A stretch of 64,000 nt of DNA from Volvox africanus (GCA_030268105.1 BSDZ01000020.1:388001-452000); one strand, 5' to 3'. Positions 9,358-21,582 are shown, counted from the first letter of the stretch. Numbers and translations are program-made. Notes: a model not told the origin generated them from the letters alone.

Positions 9358-11447
9358 CGTACATTCACTGTTGCGATTATCACTGTTGCCATTGTTGCTG
9401 AACGTTACGGATTCAGGTGAACCTTGGGGCAGCGGCACCGCTGGATGGGCGGGCAACAGTGAAGCGTGATGAGAGGCGTAGTACTGGCCCCAGCCATACA
9501 TCACTGGGTTTAGTTCCGCCGTCATATAATGTGCTCGTTGTGCTTGCTCCTTGGTGAAATGCCCCAATGCCGCAAAGCACACCGGTGTGTTGTACGTCAT
9601 GTAATTGCCTAGCTCATCATATCCTGGAGACTTGGGGCAGGAATCGGCCCAGGCATTGATGTCCTGATCAGGAATACCCAGGGTGCTGCTCCAACGGTCA
9701 TACGTCGCAGACCAGTCACCGCCATACCGGCCCCAGAATAACTCAAGGCAATACGCCGTCGCCCTTGGGAAAATGAAGCTGCTCTCCACGATAGGACCTG
9801 GGCGATACACGAATAAATACGCAATGCATGCAACAGCAGGAACTCCTCATGCCTAACAAAGAAGAGTTTACCGTCATGCTTCTTTAAGTCTCATCAGCAT
9901 AATGTTTGAAGGTTATAATTTTACGGTATGCTAAACTATAAAAAACCCCTGCGTAAAACTCCATTCTTTTGCCTCCATCTATCTCTCACTTGCCCAGCAC
10001 TACTCATCGTCACCTTTTGTTGTCGGAGTGTCGATGACCCCATCTCCATCAACGCATGTCCTTGAACGTTCATTACTATTGCTGCTGCTCCTGCTGCTGC
10101 TACTCCTGCTGCTTTCTTCCATGGGCTTGTCGAAGGGGTGAAGGAGACCTAAATGGTGGAACAGCTCGTGCAACAGTGTGTTGGGGCCGTCGTTGTATAG
10201 CACGAGGGAGTTGGCGCCGTCAACCGACAACTGATCCCATGAAATAAATACGAAACCTTGGCTGGGCAGCGTGTCCGACCTGTAGACGGCGGTGTAGTAT
10301 GTAGTTGAGTGCAGCAAAGGCCTACCGAGATGCTGAGAAGATGTTTCTCAACCTTATGTTGTGATTTGTGCGTCATTTTACTATTATCATGGTTACGCCG
10401 CCCGAAGGCTAGCGCGTGCTATAGGGAGCTCCGTGGGTCAATTATACCCTATCGGGCACGCGCACCCCATTGGGGCCGCTTGGGTTCACCCTTCACTGGG
10501 TTGCGCAGACTCTCTTGCTCTCTGCGGCCCGTATCCATGCACCAGCCCCGACTAGACCATCTACTGGCCTTTGGGTGGGTTTCCAAGCCATCCCGCACCT
10601 CATGGCCCCCTTATATGTCGTACATATGCGGCTACTACAGGCGGCGAACTGGTGTATGAATTGATTAAAACTACTATGCAGAAGTGGTATAGGTTGCTGA
10701 TGTGTGATTATCAGCAGATCGTGAGAACTGAATATCAACTGCACGTTCACAAGAAGGCTTTACCGATCCCTACGTATAAATATTTTTTACAACGTAGACA
10801 AATGCAAAAGCCAGCCTAGACCTAATAACCAAATGACCTATCTCTTTGTAGAGAACTGAGTGATCACTTGCTCATCATGTGGTAATCACAATGATACAAC
10901 CTAATAGCCATGACACACAGAGATGCGTGGCTCTGCAATTGAAGCTTGCTGTCTACACTCTCTTGTGTACGAAGCTCGTGTGATGGTATAGATGATAATG
11001 ATGATGATGATATCATATTAATAATAAATTTAATAACAACAGTAATAATAAACAACACTAGTTGTATTTATTATAAGTATTATTATAATTTAAGAACAAC
11101 AACGATACTAATAATGTCCGTCGGAGGGTTAAACCTGCCGAAAGCTCTGCCACGTGTCGGCGGTGGACCTGCGCAAATATCCAGATGAAAGCACACGTAC
11201 ATACATACACGCTGCGGCGCGTTTCGATTTAGCCACCTTATGCATATACCTCTGCAAGCATACGCCGGTCATATTTGTACTTGATACGACTACATACTGG
11301 TAGGCAGCAGTGACATATGCCAGGAAAGGGAAGCTCAAAGGGCGGTCCACTCACCCGGGCACAAATGCATAGCCCAAGATGCCTTTCCTTGCGGTCAGAT
11401 CGTTTGCGACGTAAACGTTTATGCTCCTCGGAAAATCCGACACAGTC
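9358..11447 (-). CDS. M43 (pappalysin-like) zinc metalloprotease, partial gene model
   Basis: Three minus-strand exons join with consistent phases: 11447-11355 (acceptor ...CAG, donor GG|GTGAGT, phase 2), 10321-10014 (acceptor GGTAG, donor AAAAG|GTGACG, phase 1) and 9797-9358 (acceptor CCCAG, donor ACG|GTAAGC, phase 0). The product reads SINVYVANDLTARKGILGYA, then FVFISWDQLS, then the zinc site HELFHHLGLLHPF (HExxHxxGxxH), GDGVIDTPTT, DSCPKSPGYDELGNYMTYN with the Met-turn, and CFAALGHFTKEQ. Their order matches M43 metzincins better than M11 gametolysins. A serine-rich insert (SSRSSSSRSSSNSN) lies after the third zinc ligand. Upstream exons with signal and propeptide are not identified; a copia element sits just beyond 11.97 kb and may have displaced them. 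The middle intron carries a SINE. Likely secreted, acting in matrix or wall proteolysis by family analogy. Confidence 0.75.
10379..10680 (-). mobile_element. 5'-truncated SINE in an M43 intron
   Basis: On the minus strand it shares blocks with the SINE at 2236-2659 (for example GGCCAGTAGAT and GGGGCTGGTGCATGGATA). It ends with the hairpin GCC-TTCG-GGC and then GTAACCATGATAATAGTAA. It lacks the Pol III-like head. It lies in the intron between the exons ending at 11355 and starting at 10321. Confidence 0.6.
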
Positions 11448-11970
11448 CTGTGCATCAATCAAGCACGTGCGTATTTGGGTTAACGCAGAAGCAAGCAATC
11501 GTGCAATAATAGAATAAAACTATTGTAGTATTTTGATTAGCTAGGGTGTTTACGGGTAGTATCCGGGATGACCGTGTATGGACATCTTCCAACCGGGTCA
11601 TCGCTGGTGCATCATGCAATGAACGCATTGCCAGAACCGTACTGCGTCTGAATTTCAAATGTGAAGGGTCTTATGTACGACCCCTTCACCAAGTCGCTAT
11701 TTATTCCCCGAAGCTGACCTGCTTCTTTAGCTGTTTGTAACATCTATTGCTCACCTGGACTTTGGTGTGTCCTAGTGGCTTGAGGCATAGTGGCAGCTCG
11801 CTTGTCCAGCTTGTGCTGAACTGGACCTTACCTCAGCTGTTGCAACGCGAGTTTCACAACAATCTATAGACATATAGATATAATATGTATAGATCAACCC
11901 TATATACTACATTTATGTGTGTGTGTCTGTGTGTGCAGCAAGCACCAGGCAAGCAAACAGCAACACGCCT
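11448..11970. other. Upstream M43 intron or flank, partly duplicated
   Basis: No exon I can support. Positions about 11870-11970 (including GCAGCAAGCACCAGGCAAGC) recur inverted at about 17100-17225, in both places directly abutting a copia LTR. Confidence 0.45.
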
Positions 11971-14330
11971 TGTTATCAGTTGGGATGTATAGCGATCCGT
12001 TCGAGCAACAATCGTGTTGTTGTAGCTGTACTTGGCAGTACGCTATCGACCCACGCTCGTCCAATCTGTAGTGCTATAAGTGAGTATTTGTGCCAACTTT
12101 GGAGCGAACAATGAAGTCATCTTACAACTATCGGACACTATGCAACGAATACTTTCCCGTAACAACGTCAGGCTTCCTAATGTCTGATCTGTCGCACCCT
12201 GCTTCATGCACCAATTGCAGAGGCGGATGTCATCATCTCCGATAAGGTCAAGAGTGTGATGGCCAAGAATGTCAAGAACCATCACCTCCAAACCCTTGTT
12301 CAGGTGGCAAATGCGAAGGCCGCCTGGTGCTTTGGTGCCGGCTACATTCGCGTCAATCTGCAACAAGAGTCAAACTTCGACAGGAGCTAAGCGACTTCAA
12401 AATGGCCAATGGAGGAGAACTGCCGGTCTGCATCAGCCGAGCTTGACAGCTGCAGTCACATTTGCTGGATGTGGGACACGTCGTCACAGATGCGGAGCTC
12501 TCAACTATCATCATTAAAGGGCTCCCCAACAAATATGACGTGGTCATGACAGTTCTCACTATGCAGAAAGGGGAGCTGGACTCATGGCTTATGTGTTGCA
12601 GGACGACGACAAAAGGGAGTCATTGGCATTCATCACGCATCAAAGTGGTGGCAACGCCAGCTCAACAGGCCAAGGTCAGATAAGTAAGCAGAAGAGTAAG
12701 TCCAACACCACCTGCTACTACTGCGGTAAGCCAGGACATTTCGTCGGGGTATGCAAGAAGCATCTGGCGGGTCAACAGCAAGGAAATTATGGACGTGGCG
12801 GGGACAACCTTCAGCGCAGGAAGCCCATCAAAATGGGGTATGCTGTTGGAAGTGAGTCACAGTTGGACGCAAGGCATCTGGACTCGGCATCAGAGTGGCA
12901 TACCACCTATGATGTGATGGAGCTGGAGGATATGCGAGATGTGCTGCCGGAAAAGATGTTTACGGTGGTGGGCTATGATGGCTCAAGGCATCTGCCGACA
13001 CATGTAGGTCACTATGTTGTACACCGGTTCAATCACCATCCATGCCGAAGTAGGCTTGAGTTTACCAAAGCATGGATAAACATGATATGAGCATACTAGC
13101 GTGATATATTCATGTATATCTAGCTAAATTAGCATTTTGCATCACCATTAGTGACATCGCACTGTCAGTCAACATGTTTGACTCGAGGTCGGCACCGATG
13201 CATGGCACCATTATAGGATAATATATCAAGTAATAATATTTCAAATATTATTACATCATTTGTATCATAAACCAGTCACGTATGTGGCAACCGAATATTG
13301 ATATGTGGACCTTTGCACCCTGCATACGTTGCATCCATTAATATCACGAATTACGCGGTATTCAGGAGACTGCTCTGATAGTACTCACACTTGGGATCGG
13401 GATCCAGTGTGATTTGTAATGCACATCAGCATCCCGAACGTGATAGGTGTGAGGACAGCCGCCTAGAGACCAAAGTCGGCTCGACGCTACTTTGGATAAA
13501 GTACTCTCGTACTTAACTCAATCCAATTGCCATACATACGTTACAATCATTTCTTATCGGCCTGAGCTATTTCAGCATATCATCTTCAGCCGTATGATGA
13601 ACACTGCCCGCGGGGTCTGACGGCAGACTACTATTCTGTAATCGTGGATCATTGTTGAATCTTTCCTTGCTCTGAAGTCTTCCGCTGTCACATTGCTCGC
13701 ACTGAAGTGCTTTACTGTTCGTAAGCATGAAGCACTTGTATCTAACACTCAGACGTGCAGATTTAGTGCATGAGCGAAGAAGGAAGGATACAACACACTA
13801 CACCATATGAAGCAACACAGTTAAAGGGCTCAAGATCGAGCTCAACACCGTCTATGTGGTGTCAAAGACGATGGTAAAGCTGATCTCAGCAGGGATCTTT
13901 GATGAGCATGGCACTACGATTCTGCTTGGCACTCGTGCAGGCAAAGGGGAGACCATCCTACGAGCAGACAGCTACGGACGGCTCTATGCTATTTGTCATC
14001 ACGCAGCAGGGCGTCCAGCTAGCAAAGGCCGTTCATGTGCGGTGGTTGGGTCAGGAGACTTAAAGGCAGCGCTGTGGCATCGGCACTTAGGGCACCTGGG
14101 CTGCACAAGCCTGGAGTGAATGTGCCGGGAGAACATGGTACGTCTGGACGAGCTCGCCCGCCGTTCGTTGGGCCTTCGCCCCTGACTCACTGGCTGGCAC
14201 GCGCGTCCAGCAGCTATTCCAGATGTTACCGTGATGGACGGCCCGCGCAAGCGCGCGACAAAATTCTGAACAGCACGATCCTGAAGACAGCAGTGCTAGG
14301 TCCAATAATTGAGGTCCAATCATCAAAATG
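11971..14330 (+). mobile_element. 5' half of a Ty1/copia element (LTR, gag, protease, pre-integrase)
   Basis: It starts with LTR sequence (TGTTATCAGTTGGGAT, 11971-12187), whose last bases are missing. Gag follows with LLDVGHVVTDAELSTIIIKG and LPNKYDVVMTVLT, then a CCHC knuckle CYYCGKPGHFVGVC at about 12712-12753. A worn protease start (LDSASEWHTTYDVM) leads into a gypsy solo LTR inserted at 13015-13795. Copia resumes at 13801 with VYVVSKTMVKLISAG and the pre-integrase motif LWHRHLGHLG near 14071-14100, then decays. Stops and shifts in gag make it a pseudo-element. No integrase core or RT is present here. Confidence 0.8.
13015..13795 (+). mobile_element. Gypsy solo LTR with CACTA target duplication
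   Basis: A 781-bp sequence with termini TGTTGTA...TACAACA, aligned along its length with the LTR at 43442-44360. It is flanked by identical pentamers CACTA at 13010-13014 and 13796-13800. There is no internal gypsy sequence, so it is a solo LTR formed by LTR-LTR recombination, nested in the copia protease region. Confidence 0.9.
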
Positions 14331-15343
14331 ACAATTATGCAATGGTCTGAGGTGCGCTTGTGCTAATAACCTTGCTCGCGCGCTATATTGCCGACGGCAG
14401 GCAGGAACATGCATGCAAAGCTCGCTGACTCGCTGAACAGCGAGTGTGTAGAGCGCGCGCCCTTATTCGTTACTTTATTCCCCGTTATACGTACAAAAAC
14501 GAGGCGATGGAGTTCCTTGCTCTCTGCTTTATTTCGTACTACTAGCTAGCTATAGGTGCACATGCATGTAACAAACTTCGAAACTTGCATGAGCGAGCAG
14601 CATTATTAATACCTACCGAAGAAAGTTCGCAGTGTGAATAGTTGACAACTAACGCCGCAAGGCCTATTAATGTGCGAGGATAGATTGATGTATACACGCG
14701 AGGATTTATGTGGGTACCTTCGAAAAGCGAGCGCGGCAAGCGTACGCGTTGCTTGTAGCTCGCTCGCAAACCATGCATGCTGGTGTTCGCGCTTCCTAGA
14801 AAATTATGTAACGTTATTAACAATGTCCATACAGGCTTGCGAAAGCTTGTTTTTACACGTGCAAATGAATTTGTTTTAAATGCGAAGTTCACTCTTGCGC
14901 GGGACTTTCTCTACGCTGGACTCTGTATAGATGGACGACATTGGGCCTTTATTTGCTTAGGCGGATATAATAATAACCAGATCAAGATACAATATACATG
15001 TTCAGTTCTCGAGAGTTCTCAACACCGTTTTTAGGGCGTACGTGCTACATTATTGTCGTTATTTGGTAAATCGTCCATCAGGTTTCACCCGTACGATAAA
15101 AGGTGAGAACTACTATATATACCTCTCGCTCAATAGCGTGGCAATGGAAGCCTGTACGTCAGCCCGCTCGTCCACGTTCATACACCACTTAGTACATAAT
15201 TTACGTTCCGTCCTTCAAGCGCTGAAACTATCTTGAATAAAAGTTGACCATCCTCTGGCGATACGCACACACTGCACTTGTGCATTCTGTCGGCACGCAC
15301 TTGATTGATACCCCCGCCGGTTGCTGCTGGTCAAAAACGACAG
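14331..15343. other. Upstream region of the lectin-type gene; inverted-duplicate arm begins
   Basis: No gene recognised. From about 14990 rightwards the sequence is the inverted counterpart of 29400-30080. Any promoter of the lectin gene should lie here; I cannot point to a specific element. Confidence 0.4.
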
Positions 15344-16771
15344 ATGTCGTCCAACGTGCATCCTCTCTGCGCTATTGCGCTATCGACCGTCGTATTCTTG
15401 GCTTTCATCAATGGCGGGCAAAGTTTCCATGTGAGTATTTCCTGACTTATCCAGGTAGCTGTCCGCGTATGTGCATTTTTGTTGGTTTATTTGTGAATGT
15501 GGTACCAAGCTCTATGAAAGAGCTCGCGAGTTAACGTCAGGATTAGACATCCTAATCATTATCAGGATACTACAGTGCGTGCCGGTTAAATAATAAACCG
15601 AGTAAAGTTCGTTGGTGTTGACTATAATGTTTTGTTGGTTAGTTATTGTATTATTATTACATCTGATTACGTATCGCTCGCGTCATCACATATTATAATG
15701 GATGACGATTGATCCTGCTGTGTGCCTTTATCACTATCGATTTGCGTACATTAATAGTAAATAGGGTAATAACCTGTCGAACAAAGCAAGAAATCGATGC
15801 CGATGATAGAATAAAGGTATGAAACGGACGCTGCGCCCTCAGGAGGACGACGGTAGTGCTGAAGCTGTTGCTTCTGCTGTCATCCAAGCGATGGGATCTA
15901 CCGCCGTATCCCATCCCGCCAAGAATAAGGGCCGCAGCCTTTCAGCAAGTACGTAATGATGCCGTGTATATTTCTGCCGCGTTTACAAGATGAGCTATAT
16001 ACATCATTTGTGTATGTATTCGTTGAGCATTATCATCATCTGCATTGTCAACAGCCGCGCGCGCCACACATACGTACACGTACCTGCTACGCGCGTGGTC
16101 GTCCTCGCATTGAATCAGCTAGCAAACTCATTGAATCACACTAACGAACCGAATGAATCATCTGCCTTGCTTGATTATTTCTTCCTTCATGCCTGATGAT
16201 GCCCTCCATGCCTGGTGACCAATGAATACACTACTGCTGCTGCTGCATCGATTTTCACCTACCTATCTACCACCATCAGTGGTCAATTCCGCCCCTGGTA
16301 AGTGCCTGGACATGCAGGTCATACCCAAGGAAGATGCAAATAGATTGATCTGGAACGTTATGTAAATCTCAATATTTTGGGGATGCATGGATGGCTGCTG
16401 GCTGGGGTGTGCCGGATGCCCTTCCAACTACATACTAGCTGGGCTAAGTAGGCCCGACAGGGCATTCAATCGGACCTAATAGGGGTTAAATTAGATTTAA
16501 CCAGAGTAAATAAGCCCATAACTAGCCCTGCCAATAATCGTTGGCAGGGATGTGTGGGATGCATACATGCAATCAGCTCGTGCGTTAATTCATCGACATA
16601 GCTATGCTAGCCGCACTCATACCAGTCGCATCATATCATACAAGCAAAGATGACATATTGATCCCGCTGTATATATGCGTGCTGAAGCGGTAATAACCGT
16701 CACCTCAGCTTCAGTCGGAATCATTGTCTATAATCTCATCTTTCATATTGTCCAAGAATAATGTATTTGAT

Positions 16772-16802
<31 letters not shown>

Positions 16803-17225
16803 TTACCTATGTTGTATGTGGTCTGTCCGTCTATCTGTTCCTATCTGCTGCTTGCGGAGCGCCTGTTGAGATGTAGACTACCAGACATAAGGAAGCCTCA
16901 CGTTGTTACGGGAAAGTATTCGTTACATAGTATCTGATAGTTATAAGAAGACTTAATTGTTCGCTCCGGAGTTGGCACAAATACTCGCTCGTATAGCACT
17001 ACAGATTGGACGAATGCGGGACGATAGCGTACCGCCGGATACAGCTACAGCGACACGATTGTTGCTAAAGCGGATCGCTATCGATCCCAACTTATAACAG
17101 TGCCTGCTGCTGTTTGCTTGCCTGTTGCTTGCTGCACACTCAGACACACACACACACACATATTTGTAGTATATAGATCTTATCTATAGATAATAAATGT
17201 GATAGACATATAGATATGTATATTT
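14990..17225 (+). repeat. Inverted-duplicate segment, left copy (L)
   Basis: Inverted counterparts: 29400-30080 matches roughly 14990-15620, and 31813-33310 matches roughly 15240-16864 with indels. Shared landmarks include the 29-codon signal-peptide exon, the block near 15830-15930 matching 32720-32830, and a long run near 16000-16700 matching 31980-32690. The right end (17100-17225) also recurs inverted at 11870-11970. Confidence 0.8.
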
Positions 17226-20200
17226 TTGCTTATTGATAGGGGTAGCTCGCTTGCCCCCTCCGTCTAGGAGCTCGTGAGGTTTGCTGAGACTTTGTTCTTT
17301 TGAGTAGCTAGACTTGAGGCTCATGAGTCCTGCGTGCCCCTAGTTGGCTCGAGCGAGGCGAGGAGTGCACGGCAGGATGAACTGACTAAGCCATGTGTTC
17401 CCCCCTGGGCTGTGGTTCGGCCCGGTCAGGGCCCCGGTGCTTGTCCTCTAAGGGCAAGTCGCCCACAGTGTAACAAACGTTCATAAATATATGTTGGATC
17501 GGTTCTGCATATAAATAAACAAAGAAATAAAAGATAGACCATATATGGAGAGAGGGAGGGAAGGCGTACGTATATGTTTACGTACTAGTTGCTGATGGAC
17601 CAGCACGCAGCCGCTGCGAGTGGAAATATAATTGCTGCTTGTAATGTCTTGCTTGTCTCCATGCATGTCATCCAACCGCCAAGTATGCATGACTTATACC
17701 TCCATCTATCAACAATAAATGCATAATTATATATTATGTTATGTATGGTGGCACTCTGGAAAAGCAAATTACTACCTAAACCATTAGTATGTACCCAGTC
17801 CTTTCAGGGCAAGTAGTCGCCCACATACAGTACTGCGGTAACACTTAAAGTGTGTATGTACCCAGTAGATATATAGACGGCCATCTACACTCGCTCCTGT
17901 CTGGTAAATAGCTGCTAATTATATTGTATTACATTGTATGTGTGCTACATGCCTCTCGTTTGGTTATAATGATAACATGCAATTATCCTCCATGCATCCC
18001 GCACGGCAGGGACTTGGTCCCAGGATGTACCCATGGGTACTGGGGATTATGTGTATTCAGGTTTGGGCTTGTACGCACTCCTGCTGGGAAATGACGGCGA
18101 CCTTACCATTGGACGCATATCTACTCGTGAAGTTGTGTGGGCCGTTAGCCGGCTCGTCACCTACCCGCCAGGCTGTTCTACTCCTTACAAGGCAATGCTG
18201 CAGGTGTACAAATATATATGTGCAATAAATGCACAATATATGTTATATTATATATAACTCCAGGGCAGGGTGCCCCCATGTCGATGGACGGTGAAGGACC
18301 TGATTATAGTGACCTGCGAGCTGACCAGGAGCGGAGTTGACGCCTTAGTTGATTTGGCAGATCCCGCTGGATGCTGGTGGTGGGGGCTGAACCTGGGAAA
18401 ACCACTGATTTCGGAGAAGTCGGCATGGTAGACTGGATGAGGGTGACCCGAAACACCGGGGAAGGTAGGGACTGCCAGGTTAGTGGCCACGGGTGAAGCT
18501 GTACCCCCCTATCCCACACACAACTCCAGGGGCATTTCATCATAATCATGCATCACGCACTTCAACAGGTACTGTGACGCATGCATGGCTTATTACATAC
18601 ACCGATCTGGACATAAAACTAAAAAATCAACATAATAAGAATAAGAATACTTAAGAATGTAAAATTTCGAAGTGATGATAACAACTTATTTCAATTTAAA
18701 TCTAACCCTGTCTAGCTACTTGATGGGTTGCTAGCTGGCTGAAATAACAGCCTACCTGGCGACTTGGAAGAGAAACGACCAGAACCCGAAACGGAGGTGT
18801 TGATAAACACCGAGGTCTTCCCTTGGGGATAAATAGTCACTTCCAGTTCGACAAGGTGCAGATTGTAGATTGTACTCTCCGATAAGCCCCAGCAATAGAG
18901 GATTCCTATAGACACTTATCTATAAAGATCTGGACATATACGGATATCCGTGTACGGAGTATTACAGCCATAGCCGTAGCCATGTACTGTATGATGTACT
19001 GATGTACGGTATGTATTATGTACCGCTGTACGGTAAGCGCCTTTATGATATTTGGTATTTTTAGGATAGAGTGCCTTTAGGAATATCAATGAATATTGAC
19101 ATAATCTGTCACAGCTGGATGGATTAATAATTAGAGGCAGTATATGCATGATGAGTAATAACTGAATGTTAATAATAATGCTATGCATAGTAATGACCAA
19201 AAACAGCAAATCTCAAAAACGCCATGCAAGCGTTGATTAGTGATTTTTTGGTAAATATACAACGAGTACACTTATTGTAAAATAACTCGTAATAAGGCAG
19301 GGTGTAAACCCTAAGACAGCAGCAGATGACCAAATTTCAGTTCATAGAAATGCTGCACATGCTCCCTCTGCTGCATATGCATGCGCATTGTATAATTTTA
19401 TCAAGCCCTCTTTGGGCACATACTTGCAACCAATCATTCACTAGCTATACATGTATTACATCCACTATCGAAGGTAGATGGAGAGAGAGAGAGAGAGAGA
19501 TATGACAATTAGTTCAGCAAGAGATGGCACCCACGCAACGGGGTTTTCAAGCAAATGGAGGACGCACTGCTGCTGCTGCACCCTAATAACTAATTATATA
19601 TTTTGTTGTTTTATAAATGCAGAGCTACGACGCGAATTTGGTGGTGTCCTGCTCTTTGAGCGGAACTGTCACGCCGGTGTGGACGACGGATGTGCCAACA
19701 GCGTCCAAGCCCGTGGGGCCCTATACCGCGCTGCTGCTGAATGACGGAAGCCTTCAGCTTGTAGCTGAAAACAGTGGTAATCAACTGGTTTATTGGTCAT
19801 CTGTAGGTGGGTGGTGAACTGCTACCCTTACCAATCAGGCTATACGCACGGCTAGTATAAAAGTGAATATTATTTTTTGTACCGCCAAGAAATCAATGAA
19901 AGGACGTTTGATAAATTATAGAGTAAACCTGCCATCACTAAGAAATTGTCAGTGCACCGGAATGAAGCAACAGGTAAACCATAATAAATTATATATTATA
20001 CACCTATGTGGCACTTCATATTACTGCTTTCATCACCAATCAGAAAGTTTCTGCATACATCTCCGTCACTGTTTTTGGTTCCCAGGCCTGCCACCACCAC
20101 CATCACCGCCACCACCACCATCACCGCCACCATCACCGCCACCACCATCACCGCCACCATCACCGCCACCACCATCACCGCCACCATCACCGCCACCACC

Positions 20201-20433
20201 ATCACCGCCACCATCACCGCCACCACCGTCACCGCCACCGCCATCACTGCCACCGCCATCACCGCCACCGCCATCACCATCACCGCCATCACCGCCACCA
20301 CCGTCACCGCCACCACCATCACCATCACCGCCATCGCCATCACCATCAACGCCATCAACGCGACAGCCATCACCGCCACCGCCATCACCGCCATTTCCAT
20401 CCCCATCACTGCCGCCATCACCGCCGCCACGAG
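15344..20433 (+). CDS. Bulb-type lectin with signal peptide and (SPPP)n region, partial gene model
   Basis: Four plus-strand exons fit by phase. Exon 1 (15344-15430) encodes a 29-residue signal peptide with core CAIALSTVVFLAFINGG, donor CAT|GTGAGT, phase 0. Exon 2 (18024-18203) follows CCCAG and encodes DVPMGTGDYVYSGLGLYALL, then LGNDGDLTIG, ending CTGCAG|GTGTAC, phase 0. Exon 3 (19623-19806) follows AAATGCAG and encodes SYDANLVVSCSL, VWTTDVPTASK, YTALLLNDGSLQLV and LVYWSSV; its donor is phase 1. Exon 4 (20086-20433) encodes over 100 residues of PPSPPPPSPPP and ends at CGAG|GTGAAT. Exons 2-3 have the repeated Y-LLLNDG-L pattern of B_lectin domains. A secreted, wall- or matrix-associated glycan-binding protein is inferred. 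Linking exon 1 to exon 2 across a 2.6-kb intron is the weakest step. Exons after 20433 were not found. Confidence 0.65.
16865..17099 (-). mobile_element. Copia solo LTR (235 bp)
   Basis: On the minus strand it runs TGTTATAAG...CATCTCAACA, matching the copia LTRs at 31584-31812, 32827-33076 and 45543-45779. No internal copia sequence is attached. The flanks are not a clean pentamer duplication (GGCAC versus GGCGG). It lies in the large intron of the lectin gene model. Confidence 0.75.
17237..17476 (+). repeat. Dispersed repeat ending GTCGCCCACAGTGTAACA
   Basis: Part of this segment (GGTTCGGCCCGGTCAGG ... GGTGCTTGTCC ... GGGCAAGTCGCCCA ... GTAACA) recurs at 24018-24088. Its terminal motif also occurs at 6404-6421 and, with an insert, near 17808-17850. 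No coding capacity; could be a MITE or mini-LTR. The boundary at 17237 is a guess. Confidence 0.5.
18258..18517 (-). repeat. ~260-bp interspersed repeat in a lectin intron
   Basis: It matches, in opposite orientation, the insertion at 40432-40792 over most of its length (for example CACCGGGGAAGGTAGGGACTG here versus its complement near 40466). It lies in the intron between lectin exons 2 and 3. No coding capacity. Confidence 0.7.
19480..19500. repeat. (GA)n microsatellite
   Basis: A short GAGA run in the intron before lectin exon 3. Confidence 0.8.
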
Positions 20434-20449
20434 GTGAATTGTCCACCTT

Positions 20450-20511
20450 TAGGCATATATATATATATGACCCAAAACCCCAAAGCCCCAAACCCTTAAC
20501 CCTAAACGCAA

Positions 20512-20545
<34 letters not shown>

Positions 20546-20640
20546 GGGTTTGGGTTTAGAGTTTAGGGTTTGGGGTTACATATGGTTTTACGGTTTAGGG
20601 GAATAAACCCTATAACCCTATAACCCTATATATGTAGATA
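20450..20640. repeat. Microsatellites and degenerate telomere-type repeats
   Basis: Just after the (SPPP)n exon lie (AT)n, CCCTAAACGC, (CA)n, (TA)n, then GGTTTAGAGTTTAGGGTTTG and AACCCTATAACCCTATAACC. Both strands of a TTTAGGG-like motif are present. A further CCCTAAACCCC cluster sits at 21113-21137. Confidence 0.8.
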
Positions 20641-20815
20641 TGGGATAAGTGTCGTCTTAATTGCACTATGCCATGTTTTAAAATGTTCTAGCCTCCTCAT
20701 CGACGGTTATGCCGTGCATTTATATTGTTAGTGTATGGTCGAAGAATGCCGTACACTAATATTTACCTAAAACCTACAACCACCCAAGCAACACGTCACA
20801 CTGCCAGCCCTGACG

Positions 20816-20989
20816 ATAACTACAAAACTACTGACACTTTTCTTTGTTGTGTTGGTGGCGTCCCTCATCACTCGTGTATCGGCCGATGCAGGTTCCTCGT
20901 CCACCAATTGGCCACTCTCTATTTGGCGTCTTGCCACAAGTTTTGCAATATGCGCAGGGATGGCATGGCTGTGGAGTCCATGATGATGA
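20816..20989 (+). other. Possible signal-peptide exon of unknown gene
   Basis: One plus-strand frame reads LTITTKLLTLFFVVLVASLI, then TRVSADAGSSSTNWPLSIW, and stops after GMAWLWSP. The hydrophobic core followed by VSADAG looks like a secretory signal with a cleavage site. No in-frame ATG is nearby, so a start would need an upstream exon or the frame is fortuitous. Not recognised. Confidence 0.25.
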
Positions 20990-21268
20990 ATGAAGAATAG
21001 TTCATACATAATATTTATAGATGGTGCCATGTATGCCTTCTGAAGTCTCAGGGTTCAAAACTTGTCTCCTACTCACACATACCTTAAAACTGCATGCTAC
21101 AAAAATCTTACTAAACCCCTAAACCCTAAACCCCTAACACACCCCTCTAACATTAGAACGGTGATGAGTTAGCAGGCAGCCCCTAGCTACTCGGTCAATG
21201 GATCGGTTGTGTATGTAGGACGTGATTATGGTGGCTGCTTATTACGAGCTGCCTGGGACAAGAGCGAG

Positions 21269-21582
21269 TGTTGTATCTCTGTTCCTAATAAACTCTGGGA
21301 TACATACTACAAAGAGTGGGATGTGCCGTTGACCCGCAAGATTCTGCTGACTGCTGATAGTCATGATGGCAGAATCTAGCAAATGTTGAAGTTGATTTGG
21401 GTGAACGGATGGGGATGTAGTAGTTGAGAACCGTAAAGGCCTCTCGAGGTGCTGACAGGGTGTTGTATCTCTGTGTGAATATCCGCCAAACTGTTTGGGC
21501 CCTATGAGATGATGTCCAGTTTTCCTCACATCCTTAACATTAGCCTTATAAGGTATCTAATTAGATACCCCAGGATGCAACA
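21269..21582 (+). mobile_element. TRIM-like mini-LTR pair
   Basis: A 43-bp deleted copy (21269-21311) and a 122-bp copy (21461-21582) of the TGTTGTATCTCTGT...CAACA/TACTACA repeat lie in the same orientation 149 bp apart. This layout would fit a non-coding terminal-repeat element in miniature. No clean target duplication flanks the pair, so two independent insertions remain possible. Confidence 0.5.

Noticed and set aside
9322..10321. M11 gametolysin assignment for the protease
   Set aside because: HExxHxxGxxH with GYA, GDGVIDTP, CP and NYMTYN spacing fits M43 better; M11 cannot be fully excluded without a profile search.
19996..20533. Long frames on both strands rich in His, Gly-Asp, Ile-Thr or Met-Ala over the CCACCATCACCG repeats
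   Set aside because: Shadows of the (SPPP)n exon; only the PPSPPP frame joins the lectin exons in phase.
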